Source: Skeletonema tropicum (lineage: Eukaryota; Bacillariophyta; Thalassiosirophyceae; Thalassiosirales; Thalassiosiraceae). Taken from it: a stretch of 64,000 nt of DNA. The stretch lies in the NCBI GenBank assembly GCA_037178625.1, contig CM074131.1, positions 2,914,001-2,978,000 of the forward strand. Reading direction: 5' to 3'. Below the pieces are notes generated by a model. The model ran no database searches. It was not told the DNA's origin and saw nothing but the letters and a program-made list of their open reading frames with translations. A program made the translations under genes and the position numbers. Position 1 is the first letter of the stretch; the number at the start of each line of letters is the position of its first letter. This document shows, in pieces, positions 51,204 through 62,075 of this stretch.

Positions 51204-52815
51204 ATGATGCGTAGGAGGACAGCACAAAAAGCTGCTGCTACGGCGGCGGCGGTAGTCTGCCTTGTGATTGTCAACGCGTTCCTCTCCTTCAGCTCGTGGT
51301 CAGAGGACTTCCAATTCCAAGACCCCACTGACATATCCCGGCGTCTTGACGGACAGCAGCGGCCGACTATTCGAACTCGTATTATTGACTCTCTCAGGGA
51401 AGAAGCGGGGTATATCTCCTGGAGATCCTGAGTTTCAGAGACTTTTTCTCGCAAGGCTCGATAAGATGAAGAAAGCATCTGAAGGACCGACTGCAAGGAG
51501 GATTGCGTTGCGCTCGTTAGGTGACCAGAAAAATGTGTGGATGCGTAAAAACAAGGAGCTGGAAAATGAGCTCAAGGAGGCGTATAAGAACAATGTTAAC
51601 AACAATGAGGGGGCATTAAACAATGTAGAGCCGCTGTCAGTATGTGGGAGACCCACATCTGTCGGTACGCGTGCAGATCTTGCTCTGCTCGAGCATGTAC
51701 GTGCCGGTGTGGATAATTCCTGCCCTGGTGCAAACTCCAACAAACTGTTGTTGCTTCAGGGTCTTCAGACATATGGCAAAACTGGAAATAACTTGATTGA
51801 GGTGTAAGTTGCCGTCGTTTCAAATTGTATATCTTGTGAAGTGGATCAAAACAGCTAACACGTTTCTGCATTTCAACTTTTCAGCCTGCATGCATTACAA
51901 TACGCTCGTGATCACGACATCACACTGGGTATAATGAGAGACTCGTGGCCTCTTCGAGTGCTTCTCCCAATGTTCATGTCAGTCCAAGATAAAGATAACA
52001 CAGAGTGGCGCCACCAATTTGAAGAGGCATTATGTGTCAAAATATTCGACACCACTAGCGAACTTGAAGGGTGGGAAATTGAACATTGGGACAACCTATC
52101 CACGTTGGGCGAGGGGAGGGGAACGTTAGGGATGGACAAAGACTATTTGACCTCCAAGAAAATGTTCGTGTATACATCACAGGCACCTCTGCTTGAGTAC
52201 ATTGCTCATCAGTCCAAGATCTTACAAACGTTGTATAGGAACTACAACACTGGAGAAGGTACTACGAGTAGACCATGGGAAAAAGTTCGAAACATGTGTT
52301 CGGGAATTGAAAGTATCTTTGGTGAAGATCGTAACAATGAAATCTACTCTACTATCCACTTACGCAGTTTGGAGAAAGCCGGTGTGCGATTGATGGAACG
52401 AATGTCATCAAGTTCAGGCTGTCATCCCACCGCCGCTTTGGAGATGGAGCCAGAGTATATTAAATCTATTTTACGTCCTCTCGGAATGCTCAAGTTCCCA
52501 ATCGTGCTCATCACTGATGGTCAAAACTTCGATGCTATTCGCAGATTGGTAAATGATCCCGACATAGGCCCACGATTAAAGCTAGTTACTGAAGCGGCTA
52601 GTTGGGTTGGAGGTGACATTACGCTTGCCGTTATGAGCAACGTGTTCATTGGCAATCCCGCTTCTACATTTAGTGGCATTATTGCCAAGTCAAGACTTGC
52701 GTTAGGTTTTGGTCACTCTTACCTGTTCCGTGCCCAGAATGAAGAGGGTGAGTGGAGGGACACTTGCGGAGACACGTGCGTGTTTGACAAGAGGATAATG
52801 GCATCAATGAGTTAA
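51204..52815 (+). CDS. Fucosyltransferase-like type II membrane protein (one frame change)
   Basis: Starts MMRRRTAQKAAATAAAVVCL, one N-terminal membrane anchor. Exon 1 ends at 51803 and exon 2 is 51885-52815; the 81-nt intron (GTAAGT/TTCAG) falls within NLIEV/LHALQY. The paralogue at 49239 lacks this intron. Core segments: LLLLQGLQTYGKTGNNLIEV, YARDHDITLGI, STIHLRSLEKAGVRLM, FPIVLITDGQNF, VFIGNPASTFSGIIAKSRLA and a Cys pair DTCGDTCVFD. These suggest a Golgi glycosyltransferase of the fucosyltransferase type; substrate unknown. One base change near 51400-51420 separates the anchor frame from DPEFQRLFLARLDKM, an indel or an unseen intron. Confidence 0.68.
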
Positions 52816-53010
52816 TGGAAGTAATGTTACTACAGTGTAAAATAGTAGGAAATTCGTAACACAAGCTTATGTGGTAAGGTGGTTAAGTACTTATGACAAA
52901 CCAACCCCAACTCATAGTGTCCCTAACTTCTAATAGTAGGTATATTCACGACACAAACTAGTGCTAGCAGTCTGAGGTTGCCATTGCAATAAGCATCTTT
53001 ACTACGCCAC

Positions 53011-55222
53011 TTATGGCAAATCAATCCCATCTAATAGCGACCCAAACTTTTTCTTGTCCAGCCTCTTTATGCGAGCTTTGGTCTCTCGCTCGTACCAATC
53101 GTCGCGGTCAAGAAACCTCGAGTACGAACCTTCGTCTTGTGTTACGTCTGCTCGCAATGCCTTGTACAACTCTGCCTCTTCTTCGAGCTGTAATGCTCTC
53201 TCTTCGTTCCCAGCTTCGCGAGCTGCTTGTGCCTCTTCCAAAGCTCGTTGACGAGGACTGATCTCTTCGCGTAATGCATTCGCTTCCTCAAAGTCCCCAC
53301 GGAGTTCGGCATCTCGTATTTGATACTGTCGTCGGACACTCTCGTCGATTAAAGGCAACAGTATATTGTCAAGTAGCGATGGGTCGTTTGCCACGGCTCT
53401 TGGACGTGGCAAAGCCCCTTTGAAACTCTCAAGTTTGAGCAATAGTCTAACTTTGTCGTCATCTGAAAGCGTGTCAAATTCGTCGAGAGATGCGACGGGG
53501 TTGAATGTTGAAAAGACGGGGCCGCTCGAGGATACTGATGACTGTGGACCTTGATTCGAACCGTCAAACAGTGTAGGATTGGTTGTCAATGGTATCCGAA
53601 TGAATCTAGATTGTGATTTTGACAGAACTCTGTCTCCTTCAAATTGAGTTGTGAGGTCGGCAATATCGTCGAATAATCTGATGACTGGAATTCTATTCAA
53701 ATACGATATGGTTTCTTGACTTTTTGTTTCGTTCCTGACATTCAACGCCTCGGATACATCTAATTCTACATCCATTGTTGCTGCTCGTTCATATATGTCA
53801 CGTTGTACTAGAATTGGTAGCCTCGATGTCATGGCAAAACCTATGGCCTCATCAGAAAAACATTCAACAAGGTACATGGATCTCGGAAGTACCCCTTCAT
53901 TTCCATAATCATCATCGTCATCAGAATATGACACTGCCTCTCCTGCTATAGAGGTTATTCTCTCGACACCTTTTCGTTTCAATAAAAGAGAACCACCAAC
54001 GACCAAGTTACCTTCGAGTAAGCTGCATGTCTCAATCACACAGCCTATTACCTCTGAATATAATTGCTCACCAATAATTTCGTTCAGCAATTCATATGGA
54101 GACGAATATGGCAGCACGGAGTCTTCAAACATTTCCTTCTTACTATCCAACTTGGCAGGGTAAGCCAATAGCGCCACGATATGGCGGAGGATTTTCTTGC
54201 TCTGATAATTTGTCAAGAATTGAGAGTATGAGCGACTGGGCATTACTTTGATTGTCGGTGGTAGCACTTCCTAGCTCATTCAGAGACGCTTCTGCCAGTT
54301 GTAACCGCGCACGAGCTTCCTCCAGCTGCTCTAATTCATATTCGCCATCATTTTCTGACGCGTTCGCAATCGCAAGATTCTTTTCACATTCAGCCATGAA
54401 CATTTTCGCTTCTGTTACTTCAAGCTCAAGTAACCGCTGGGAAAGGGAAAGCATCATATTATCATCACCACGACCGGCATCTTTTTTGTTTTCCTCATCT
54501 GAACTCTCTAGCATATACCGTAATCTCTTCGCCAAGTTCGTCAAACTTAAACTTCTGCCCTGCCAATCCTTCCCCATAAACCGTTGATAGGCCACTCGTT
54601 TCCCCATGGTGTACTTCGCATCAATTACATTATTGGCAGCATCTCTCTCCTTCAAATCTGGGTCGACACTCCAAGTTGACCAGGGCAAATTGTCAAATAA
54701 ACCTCCGTCTCTATTCACAAGCAGTGAATTTAATGATAGTAACACCGATTTGGAGAGTGGTTCCGATGTGTAGGAGTGAGATAATAGCTTCATTGCGGAA
54801 GAAGACAGTGATGATGATAGGGGTATTGGTAGTGCATTCATGTCAATATCTTCGTGTAACACATCACCGTCGGATTGAAGGCATTTGATGTAAGATTCCG
54901 ATAGTATCCTTCCCTCCTCCAGTGATGATAGAAAAATCATGTCGACATTGTTATTGGTTTTACACCTTCCTGCCAGAGATAATGGGACACATTCGCCAAA
55001 GATTTTGAATATTTGACTCTCAGCATATGAATCTGGGGACGAGAAGCTGCTAGCTGGTCCATATAGAGAATTATTGGAAAGAGTTCCTTTGCCACTGTCT
55101 CCATCATCCGCAATTGATTTTTTTGCCCAGCATCGTATCGATGGTTTATTGGTTTTTGGTAGTGGTAATGATGCAAACCCGCAGATGAGTGTTGGCAGCA
55201 TTAATAATTGCAAGAGAATCAT
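53011..55222 (-). CDS. UVR-motif protein, likely plastid targeted (one frame change)
   Basis: I start at MILLQLLMLPTLICGFASLP (55222), a signal peptide with a GFAS-type targeting motif; an open frame 67 codons further upstream lacks such a feature. Two frames make the protein, meeting near 54165 (GGCTTACCC), where one extra base separates PPPYRGAIG from YPAKLDSKKEMFED. About 735 residues in total. The first half has a helical region (LAKRLRYMLESSDEE; a long Glu/Ala coiled coil). The second half ends with IRDAELRGDFEEANALREEI, which resembles the UVR motif of UvrB/UvrC and of plastid regulators, and a charged helix. I do not recognise the full family; a stramenopile plastid protein is likely. 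Confidence 0.6.
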
Positions 55223-55965
55223 GATGTTAAACTTTATGCCTTCTATGTCCGAAGCAATAAAAACGACCCTATCGAAAGCTGTAGCACCTGTGCACAAGAA
55301 CCAATATCGTACATAACGAACAACACCAAAGTAAACAGTACTCACAAAAAAGAGCGAAGACAAAGCAAGTGAGCGCGATGACAGATGACGTCGACGTCGT
55401 GTTTTCTTTTGAGTTGAGCTCACAGGAGATCCTTGAAGACCAAAGAACAGCTAAACCGAATAAGACTAGTAGTGTTCAACGTAGGAATTGATTTGATAGA
55501 ATTTCTCAAATAAATACTTAAGTATCTTTGTGAAGCGAAGAGAGTGGATCACCATTTACACAATCTCAAGTTGACAAGTTCGGGTTCGGGATTCTTTCAG
55601 ATTCTTTCCCAGTTCTTTCCCTAAAGTTCAAGTTGTTCTCACTGCAGCTGCCGCAACTTCTGGCAATTAAATTATCACGGCATTCCTGGATGCAGAAAAC
55701 GGAGACAACGAACCCACAACACTCGGTGCGGGAACTTGATCCAAAACGGCGACGCTTCATAGCCAACGCAGTCTGACCCAAGCAAATATAACAGGGCGGG
55801 CCGATCGTATCATTGGCTACCTACACTTGGGTGCAGCAACGGTCAACCGGTGCGGCGGGAGCATAAAAAGTTGAAAGAATTCCAACAAACGATGGCCATC
55901 ACGAAGTAATACTTACTATTTTCATAGAACCGATCGCCTACCTTGCTTTCCACAACCATCACACC
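55223..55965. other. Divergent intergenic region, no gene seen
   Basis: 743 bp between the UVR-motif gene and the RING/GAF-like gene, which point away from each other. The short frames inside show no family resemblance. Both promoters are expected here. Confidence 0.4.
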
Positions 55966-58900
55966 ATGGTTACAACTCTCAAAAAAGACGATAGTCGGTG
56001 TATGGTGTGCCAACAGGGGCGCTGCGATATCCGCATAGTTCCTTGCGGCTGTCTACTACATACGGTGAGTAAGAAGCATTTTTTATGTCGAACACATAAA
56101 TTATATATTTGCTGAAGATAAAGGAGCTGAAGAGAAAAGGAGTACTTAAGCGAGCTATCTGCATGGGTCAAAAAGATGAAAGTTAAGATTTTTTATTGCT
56201 TTATTGATTGCTATTGTCGCCACCACCGAGCGCCCTACTCATCTCTGCTAGGGAGTACGGACACCATCGCCATCGTGGAGACCCCTCACAGAGGCCCAAG
56301 CAAGGTTGCTGTGCGAGAAGCAAGCTGCTTTTTGTTCTCTTCCGAAAAAAAGTGCTGAATTTCGGGTGACGCGTTCACAGTTTAACCGCTGCGACGATGA
56401 CATCATCTCATTTTAAGGTTTTCCTTTTCATTAAGGTTACTTTTCATTAAGGTTAAACCCTTTTTCCAATGATTTGTCACTCACAACCAACCCAACCTTT
56501 TCCTCTCCTCATCTATTCAGACATGCATTCCCATGGACATACTCCTCTCTCCGGCACAACAAAAGATATGCCCAAGCTGTTGCACTTCCATGATCAAACA
56601 GATTGAAGTGATACCCCTGCCAATAGCCATTCTCGAGGAGACGTCAAAGTTACGTGCGCAGGATAGTGAAGTACTTTGCAATGATACCGAGTCAACTTCA
56701 CTTGCTGCCAATGCTCCATCCAATTCTATCAATGTAGATCAGGGTAAGAAACGCTCCTTATCAAAAACATCCGTGTGTTATCGAACAGGAAGATGGAATG
56801 CTGAGGAGTCGGCATACACGAACATGTTGATCAAATGCTTCGAGATGGGTATTCTACCTCTTCCTCATGGGATGAAACTGAATGATTTCTTGTGCGACCT
56901 GCTCTCTTGTAGGACGTCAAGGCTTACGAAAAAGCTCAAACATGCCAAATTGGGCTCAAGGACATACCGAGGGGGCATGACTATGGACAAGAATATTAGC
57001 AACATGAGCAATGTCATCATTCACGGAGGTGGTATTCAACGAGCCCAAACTCTTTTCCTCAAGACTATTACTCCTGAGTGGGTGCGAATGGAGCTTCAGT
57101 TCAACATTAGCCGAATGTGGAGGACGCACCTAGCCAACTTTTGGTGAGAATTTCATGTCGTTAATTATGGTATTTGCCTTTCTCTTCTGTACTGTCATCT
57201 AACTCTATCTTATGTCTCTCAACCACCACCTACTTTCGTTTCTAGCATCCAAATCGGATATCTTCATCTTGAAACAAAAGAATGGTTCGCAAGCCTCGTT
57301 GAAGCCGATTATATCTCTTCGTCATCTAAAGACTCCGACATCCAAGAGAAGAGGAAAAGGATGCGATTGGCATTGTGCGCTGATGCAAATGTTGTCGTAT
57401 CAAACGCCAAGTATGGGAATGACGATCCGGCGTCAAGCAATGTCAAGACAGAGGATGTGAGCCAATCGGAACAAGATGACAATGGTGTTTTTGTTGTTGG
57501 CTTCCCTGTCAAAAGATTTAGTGGAATGAACCTGAAGGCTTTGGCTGGAGAAGAGAGTCCCGATGCTCTTCGTATCGATCCGCATGCTGCCAACATTCAG
57601 AAGAAAGACCGTGCCGACAGTTTCATTAGCTTCAATGGCAGTACTCATTCCAATAAGGAAAGAAAGCTGAGTTTCTCATTGGAGCCTTTTCAAGTAGGAG
57701 ATCCTGCTTCTATGAAGCATTCGACATCGTTTGGATCCATAGCTGACCTTTTTGATGATCAGGCTGAAAGGCGGCCTACACTTTCTGCTGGTGAAAACGC
57801 TCAAGTACACACTGCCATCGACGATGCAATTGATTCTTTGTTTGAGACTTCGAAACCGGAGTACAAAGGAAAGTTTCTCGAGGCTATTTCAAACTTCTTG
57901 TCTAGCAATGATGCACCGTTTCAGCATGTTGATCTTTGGGTGCCAATGGATGTAGGGGGTTCTTCCAGTGTGACTGCCACAAGCAGTACCAAGGTAAATG
58001 GTGTAATTTATGGTGGTCAGCGAGAAACGACTATTCGACTCTCTCATGCAGGATTCATCACAACGCGCAGTAGAAAAATACCCCACACAAATGCACATCG
58101 TCTGAATGAAGTAAGTACTACTGAAGCGCCAGAGTTGAAGGTAATCTCGTATCGCTTTCTAACACTTGCACTTTCTTGCTTGATCGCAGTTTGGCTTGTA
58201 CTCCCAAAATTTTTCCTTTTCTCCTGGCCATGGCTTGCCAGGACGAGTTTACAACACATGTCGTCCATACTGGCAAAGTGGCTTGAGATCGCTTGGGGTC
58301 GAGCAATTTGCACGCGTAGGGGGTGCTTCGATTTATGGAGTCAATACTGCTTTTGGTCTCCCAATCATGACCCCAGTTGGAACGATGGTTACTGTACTCT
58401 ACAGTACGGAGAATCTTTTGAGAGATGCAGTCTGGGAACAAAAGTGTATCGACTTCTTTAAGACTTTGCAGCCAGAACCTAGATGGAAGCTTGTCATTGA
58501 TGTTGGTCTAAAGAATGATCCCACTCGTGAAGAGAAAAAAGTGCAAGTTGAAACTACCAATTATGCGGGCTCAGAGAAACCACGATCCGTATCAGTTGCA
58601 ACTTCTTCGCGTGATGGATCTGTTGCGCATGTGTCACCAAAGCTCTCGGCGAGTAATGATACCTGCGTCGTTCCTGTATCGCCTCTTCCTGCAGCAAAGG
58701 CTGCTGCTTTCAAAAACAATGAGGCATCCTATATATGGAATGAGCAGTCTTTGGCGCTTCTCCTTGGGAAATATATGCCTCTTGATTCCGAGTCCTCCTC
58801 TTCTCTATCTTTGTCAAACATGGCTATGGGTGATGCAAGCCTCGCAAGTGACCTTGTTTCACTCCGCTTGCTTCTTCTGCGCCACTCTTCGTGTCGCAAC

Positions 58901-59155
58901 TCTTTCGAGATCAGCCTTGTTAATGTGATCATGAAGAAATATCAGACATACATTCAGGCTAGACACTCCGAATATGAAATAATGAATCTTGTCATGAACG
59001 ATTGGAAATATCTGTTGGCATCGAAACAGCTCGGAAATGCGTGCGCACCCTCTGACTCTGCCAACCAAATGAATGTAAATATGAGCAGCTCGCAGTCAGA
59101 GCACGGTGTCCCACGGGTTGTTTCTGAGTCGGGACCGATTAAACAGGAAGGATGA
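55966..59155 (+). CDS. RING-like, Myb/SANT-like and GAF-like domain protein, putative nuclear regulator
   Basis: Four exons: 55966-56064, 56521-57143, 57246-58110 and 58190-59155; introns of 456, 102 and 79 nt, all GT-AG with frames that join exactly. 850 residues. Splicing exon 1 to exon 2 builds a RING-like Cys/His cluster (CMVCQQGRC, PCGCLLHTTC, then ICPSC). Residues about 107-165 carry GRWNAEESAYTNMLIKCFEM, LPLPHGMKLNDFL and SCRTSRLTKKLKHA, a Myb/SANT-like pattern repeated in many diatom proteins. A GAF-like fold follows in the last third: FSPGHGLPGRVYNTCRPYWQ, then GVNTAFGLPIMTPVGTMVTV, reminiscent of sensor domains on transcription factors. Function unknown; a transcriptional role is inferred. 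Confidence 0.7.
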
Positions 59156-59639
59156 ATGTTGATCCTATTTATGTATTTTATGTATGTTAATTCTCGTGTT
59201 GGACGAACGATACGGCTGTCGATTTTTCTCCCTCGCGCAGCAATACTACGTCCAAACAACTTTTTTGATAATACTTGTTCATGATGTAAATAATGCACAT
59301 AATAAAGATTTTGAGCAACATTATTCCATGCATTTTAAAGTTATATTATTATCTCAGGTTCTGTTATTATTATCTCAGGTTCTGTTATATTATTATCTCA
59401 GGCCCGATGGAGCGCAAGCCAAGGGCAAAAAGTAGATAGGGCTTCATTCGGGCAGAGCTAGCTGGCTAAAAGCTTGCACTCCGTCGGCGCATCTCGAGGC
59501 TTATCTACGATAATCACCACCACGTGGAAATCACGAGTCACGATTTCAACGTAAATTGAATGAAGAGCATGCGTGCTACTGACGACGTACGACCACACAT
59601 CAACATTATTAGACAAAAGATAGAGGAAGACACGAGAGA
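59156..59639. other. Intergenic with a short tandem repeat
   Basis: Holds three copies of an imperfect ~25-bp unit containing TTATTATCTCAGGTTCTGTTA (about 59342-59402). Otherwise no feature; promoter side of the Sel1-like gene. Confidence 0.6.
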
Positions 59640-60596
59640 ATGATTGGGGTGGTGATAGCTCTTTGGTTTTATGTTGGGTTCGTTTTTGGCCGCCTTTCCT
59701 TTGCGGCAGGGCAACCAACACTTCCCAACTCTCCACTCGTAGAGCCTGAACTCTTTGCGAAAGCTGTAGATCATGCCAAATCAATGGCCGTCACAACTGA
59801 TCCGCAATATAAACAACATCAGAAAGAGCATCAGCAACTATTAGAAGAGCTACGGAATGGAAGCGTCGAAGCTCTCTACACGGTTGCCCAGTCTCTAAAC
59901 AATCGAAACGTAGGTGACGACCGGATCACATCGGTTCAGCTTTGGCATGCATTGGCAGATGGAGCAGACCACGTTGCGTCGGCAGTTGCACTTGGCTTTT
60001 CTTATGCAGAAGTTGACAAAGAGCTTGCGTTACAATACTTTTTACAGGCATCAAACGGTAACGATGAAGGCCCGCACCAAGCATCATTGTACAACGCAGG
60101 AAGACTCTTTTTGGAACTAAATGACGCTGCTTCTTCATTAGCCTACATCAGAGCATGTGCTACTGTGGCCAAGGCGTATCCTGCCTACGAAACACCATCC
60201 CAAACAGAAACTTGTAAGGAAGCGTATGAGCTACTCTCAAATCAAATCATGACCAAGACTGCACCAGGTATTGAAGATGCTGCCGACTTATTTCTCTATG
60301 CATCGATTGATGATTTTCCTCAGGAAAATACAAAGGAATTTACCAGGTGGACTAAAGCAATGGAGTTATTGCAAACTTATGCATCATTGATGCAAAAGGA
60401 AGACGGAACGACGGATGACGCAATCAAGAAAGCGAAAGCATTTATGACGTACTTAATTTCAGCACAAGAAGAACTCATGTCATTACAGAAATCCGAGAAG
60501 TTATCAGAGCTACAAAATTATCTACTTCAAATAATATTGGGTAGAATCCAGGTGTTAGTTACGTCTACCGAGACTGGACAGAGTGAAGAATTGTAA
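59640..60596 (+). CDS. Sel1-like repeat secreted or ER protein
   Basis: 318 residues. N-terminal signal peptide (MIGVVIALWFYVGFVFGRLS). The middle contains Sel1/TPR-like helical pairs: GSVEALYTVAQSLNNRN, SVQLWHALADGADHVASAVA, and VDKELALQYFLQASNGND with HQASLYNAGRLFLELND. Such repeats scaffold ER quality-control and signalling complexes. There is no C-terminal ER-retention signal (ends QSEEL), so it may be secreted or lumenal. Specific role unknown. Confidence 0.68.
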   Translation: MIGVVIALWFYVGFVFGRLSFAAGQPTLPNSPLVEPELFAKAVDHAKSMAVTTDPQYKQHQKEHQQLLEELRNGSVEALYTVAQSLNNRNVGDDRITSVQLWHALADGADHVASAVALGFSYAEVDKELALQYFLQASNGNDEGPHQASLYNAGRLFLELNDAASSLAYIRACATVAKAYPAYETPSQTETCKEAYELLSNQIMTKTAPGIEDAADLFLYASIDDFPQENTKEFTRWTKAMELLQTYASLMQKEDGTTDDAIKKAKAFMTYLISAQEELMSLQKSEKLSELQNYLLQIILGRIQVLVTSTETGQSEEL

Positions 60597-60808
60597 TCGA
60601 TGTAAAATTATCAAATGTCATGATGTTTATAGCATAATTTTGTGTCAAGAAATATCAATCGCCCCTACGCATTCGTCGGAAGAAGAGTCGATTGCATCTG
60701 TTCAAAGAGAGACAATTTGATAATATGATGTGTAAGATGCAAAGTTTGGTGTTTTTCATTCTGATCTGGTAGTGATTAATTTGTTCGTGCAAAATCTCAC
60801 TGCAAAAA

Positions 60809-61492
60809 TTATTCATTTGACGAAGAAAATCTAGACGCATACCAGCTCACGCACCGTCCTATACACACTGCTTGTAACTTGGCACAGTTCACCATCAGTG
60901 GTTTGAGTAATGTCCACATTGTATGCATCAATATCTTCATGCCTGTTGCACCACCCGGAAGAAATGTCACCAAGTACCATAATAAGCACAATAATTGCAA
61001 AGCCGATGCCCCCATTACTAGTACATAGCCCTTGGCACCACCAGATGTAAACGTCAAATATAATGTTAGAAACATGGATCCCAAGTACACCGCTGTAAAA
61101 AGAGCCCGATCCGCTGCCAGCATACTCATTAAATGCTCCTGTGGTCCTTTTAATATTCCAAAACTCGCCATGAATGTGATGCTCCCGCACGTAAAACTCA
61201 ATGCGAATTTCTGTGGTCGTACTGTCAGCAGAGGAACTCCCACGAAGAATGCCAGCAAGAAAAACACCGCTGATAGCAGGAGGCAGATGCAAAATACTTG
61301 AAAGCGTTGTTGATAATTCATCCCCATAATTTGTTGGGGCATTTGAGCTTCGAGGGAAGATTTCATGGAGGATATAGATAGGCCTGACATGCCGTCGGGG
61401 AGGAAGGATTGGGACTCCACGTCTCCTTCGTCATTGGAGGATGCCGCTTGCTCCTGCTTTTGTTTATCGTACCAGTCTCCAAAGGATGACAT
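60809..61492 (-). CDS. SFT2: SFT2-family vesicle transport protein
   Basis: 227 residues, four predicted membrane spans after a ~65-residue acidic N-terminal tail. SFT2 proteins act in retrograde vesicle fusion at the Golgi. Family signature: LTVRPQKFALSFTCGSITFM, ASFGILKGPQEHLMSM, then AVYLGSMFLTLYLTF. The last span region (LQLLCLLWYLVTFLPGGATG) matches the SFT2 C-terminal YxxSYIPGG-like part. Convergent with the Sel1-like gene, 212 bp apart. Confidence 0.9.
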   Translation of the reverse strand: MSSFGDWYDKQKQEQAASSNDEGDVESQSFLPDGMSGLSISSMKSSLEAQMPQQIMGMNYQQRFQVFCICLLLSAVFFLLAFFVGVPLLTVRPQKFALSFTCGSITFMASFGILKGPQEHLMSMLAADRALFTAVYLGSMFLTLYLTFTSGGAKGYVLVMGASALQLLCLLWYLVTFLPGGATGMKILMHTMWTLLKPLMVNCAKLQAVCIGRCVSWYASRFSSSNE

Positions 61493-62075
61493 GTTGGCTG
61501 TGTATGATGAAAGTATTGTAAGAAGGGTAAGTAGTGCGGCTTGGGTTTGAAAATGGAATAATGAACAACATGGTCATCGTCCGGTCATCCGGTCCGTGGT
61601 CTGCGTCCGACAACGTCAAACTTTATTTGATCCTGAAGCACATTTATTCTAAAGGGGAATGCTAATACGAGGGATCCGCTGGTAGAATCTCAGTCTCCAC
61701 AATGGTATTATAGGTGTTGGAGATAGAGAAGATAAAGAGAAGTTGAGAAGTGAGCCTATGATTTAGGTGAGGCTATCTACGTAACAGTACAGATATTCTA
61801 CCACCCCCCCACGCTTTCATAATGAGAAGGTCAGTGTGAAAGTGAAACAGAAGAATGCTGTACTGAAGATATACATTTCGTAGATTGCAAAATCCAAATA
61901 TAGGTTCAAGGTTGTTTGCTCCGATAAAAAATATGATCAACTGAATCTAAAAGGGTCTAAGATACTCCGAAGGAAACTAATTCAGATGATTTCAGAGGTA
62001 TAGCTGGTTGGTCCCCTGGGAAATGTTGCATACCCCCCCACAATAGGATGCCTAAGCATCCAACGAAGTAGATCA
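61493..62075. other. Intergenic, no gene seen
   Basis: 583 bp on the 5' side of SFT2 and the 3' side of the RecA2/IQ gene. Contains a short C-run near 61803. No supported gene or repeat. Confidence 0.4.
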
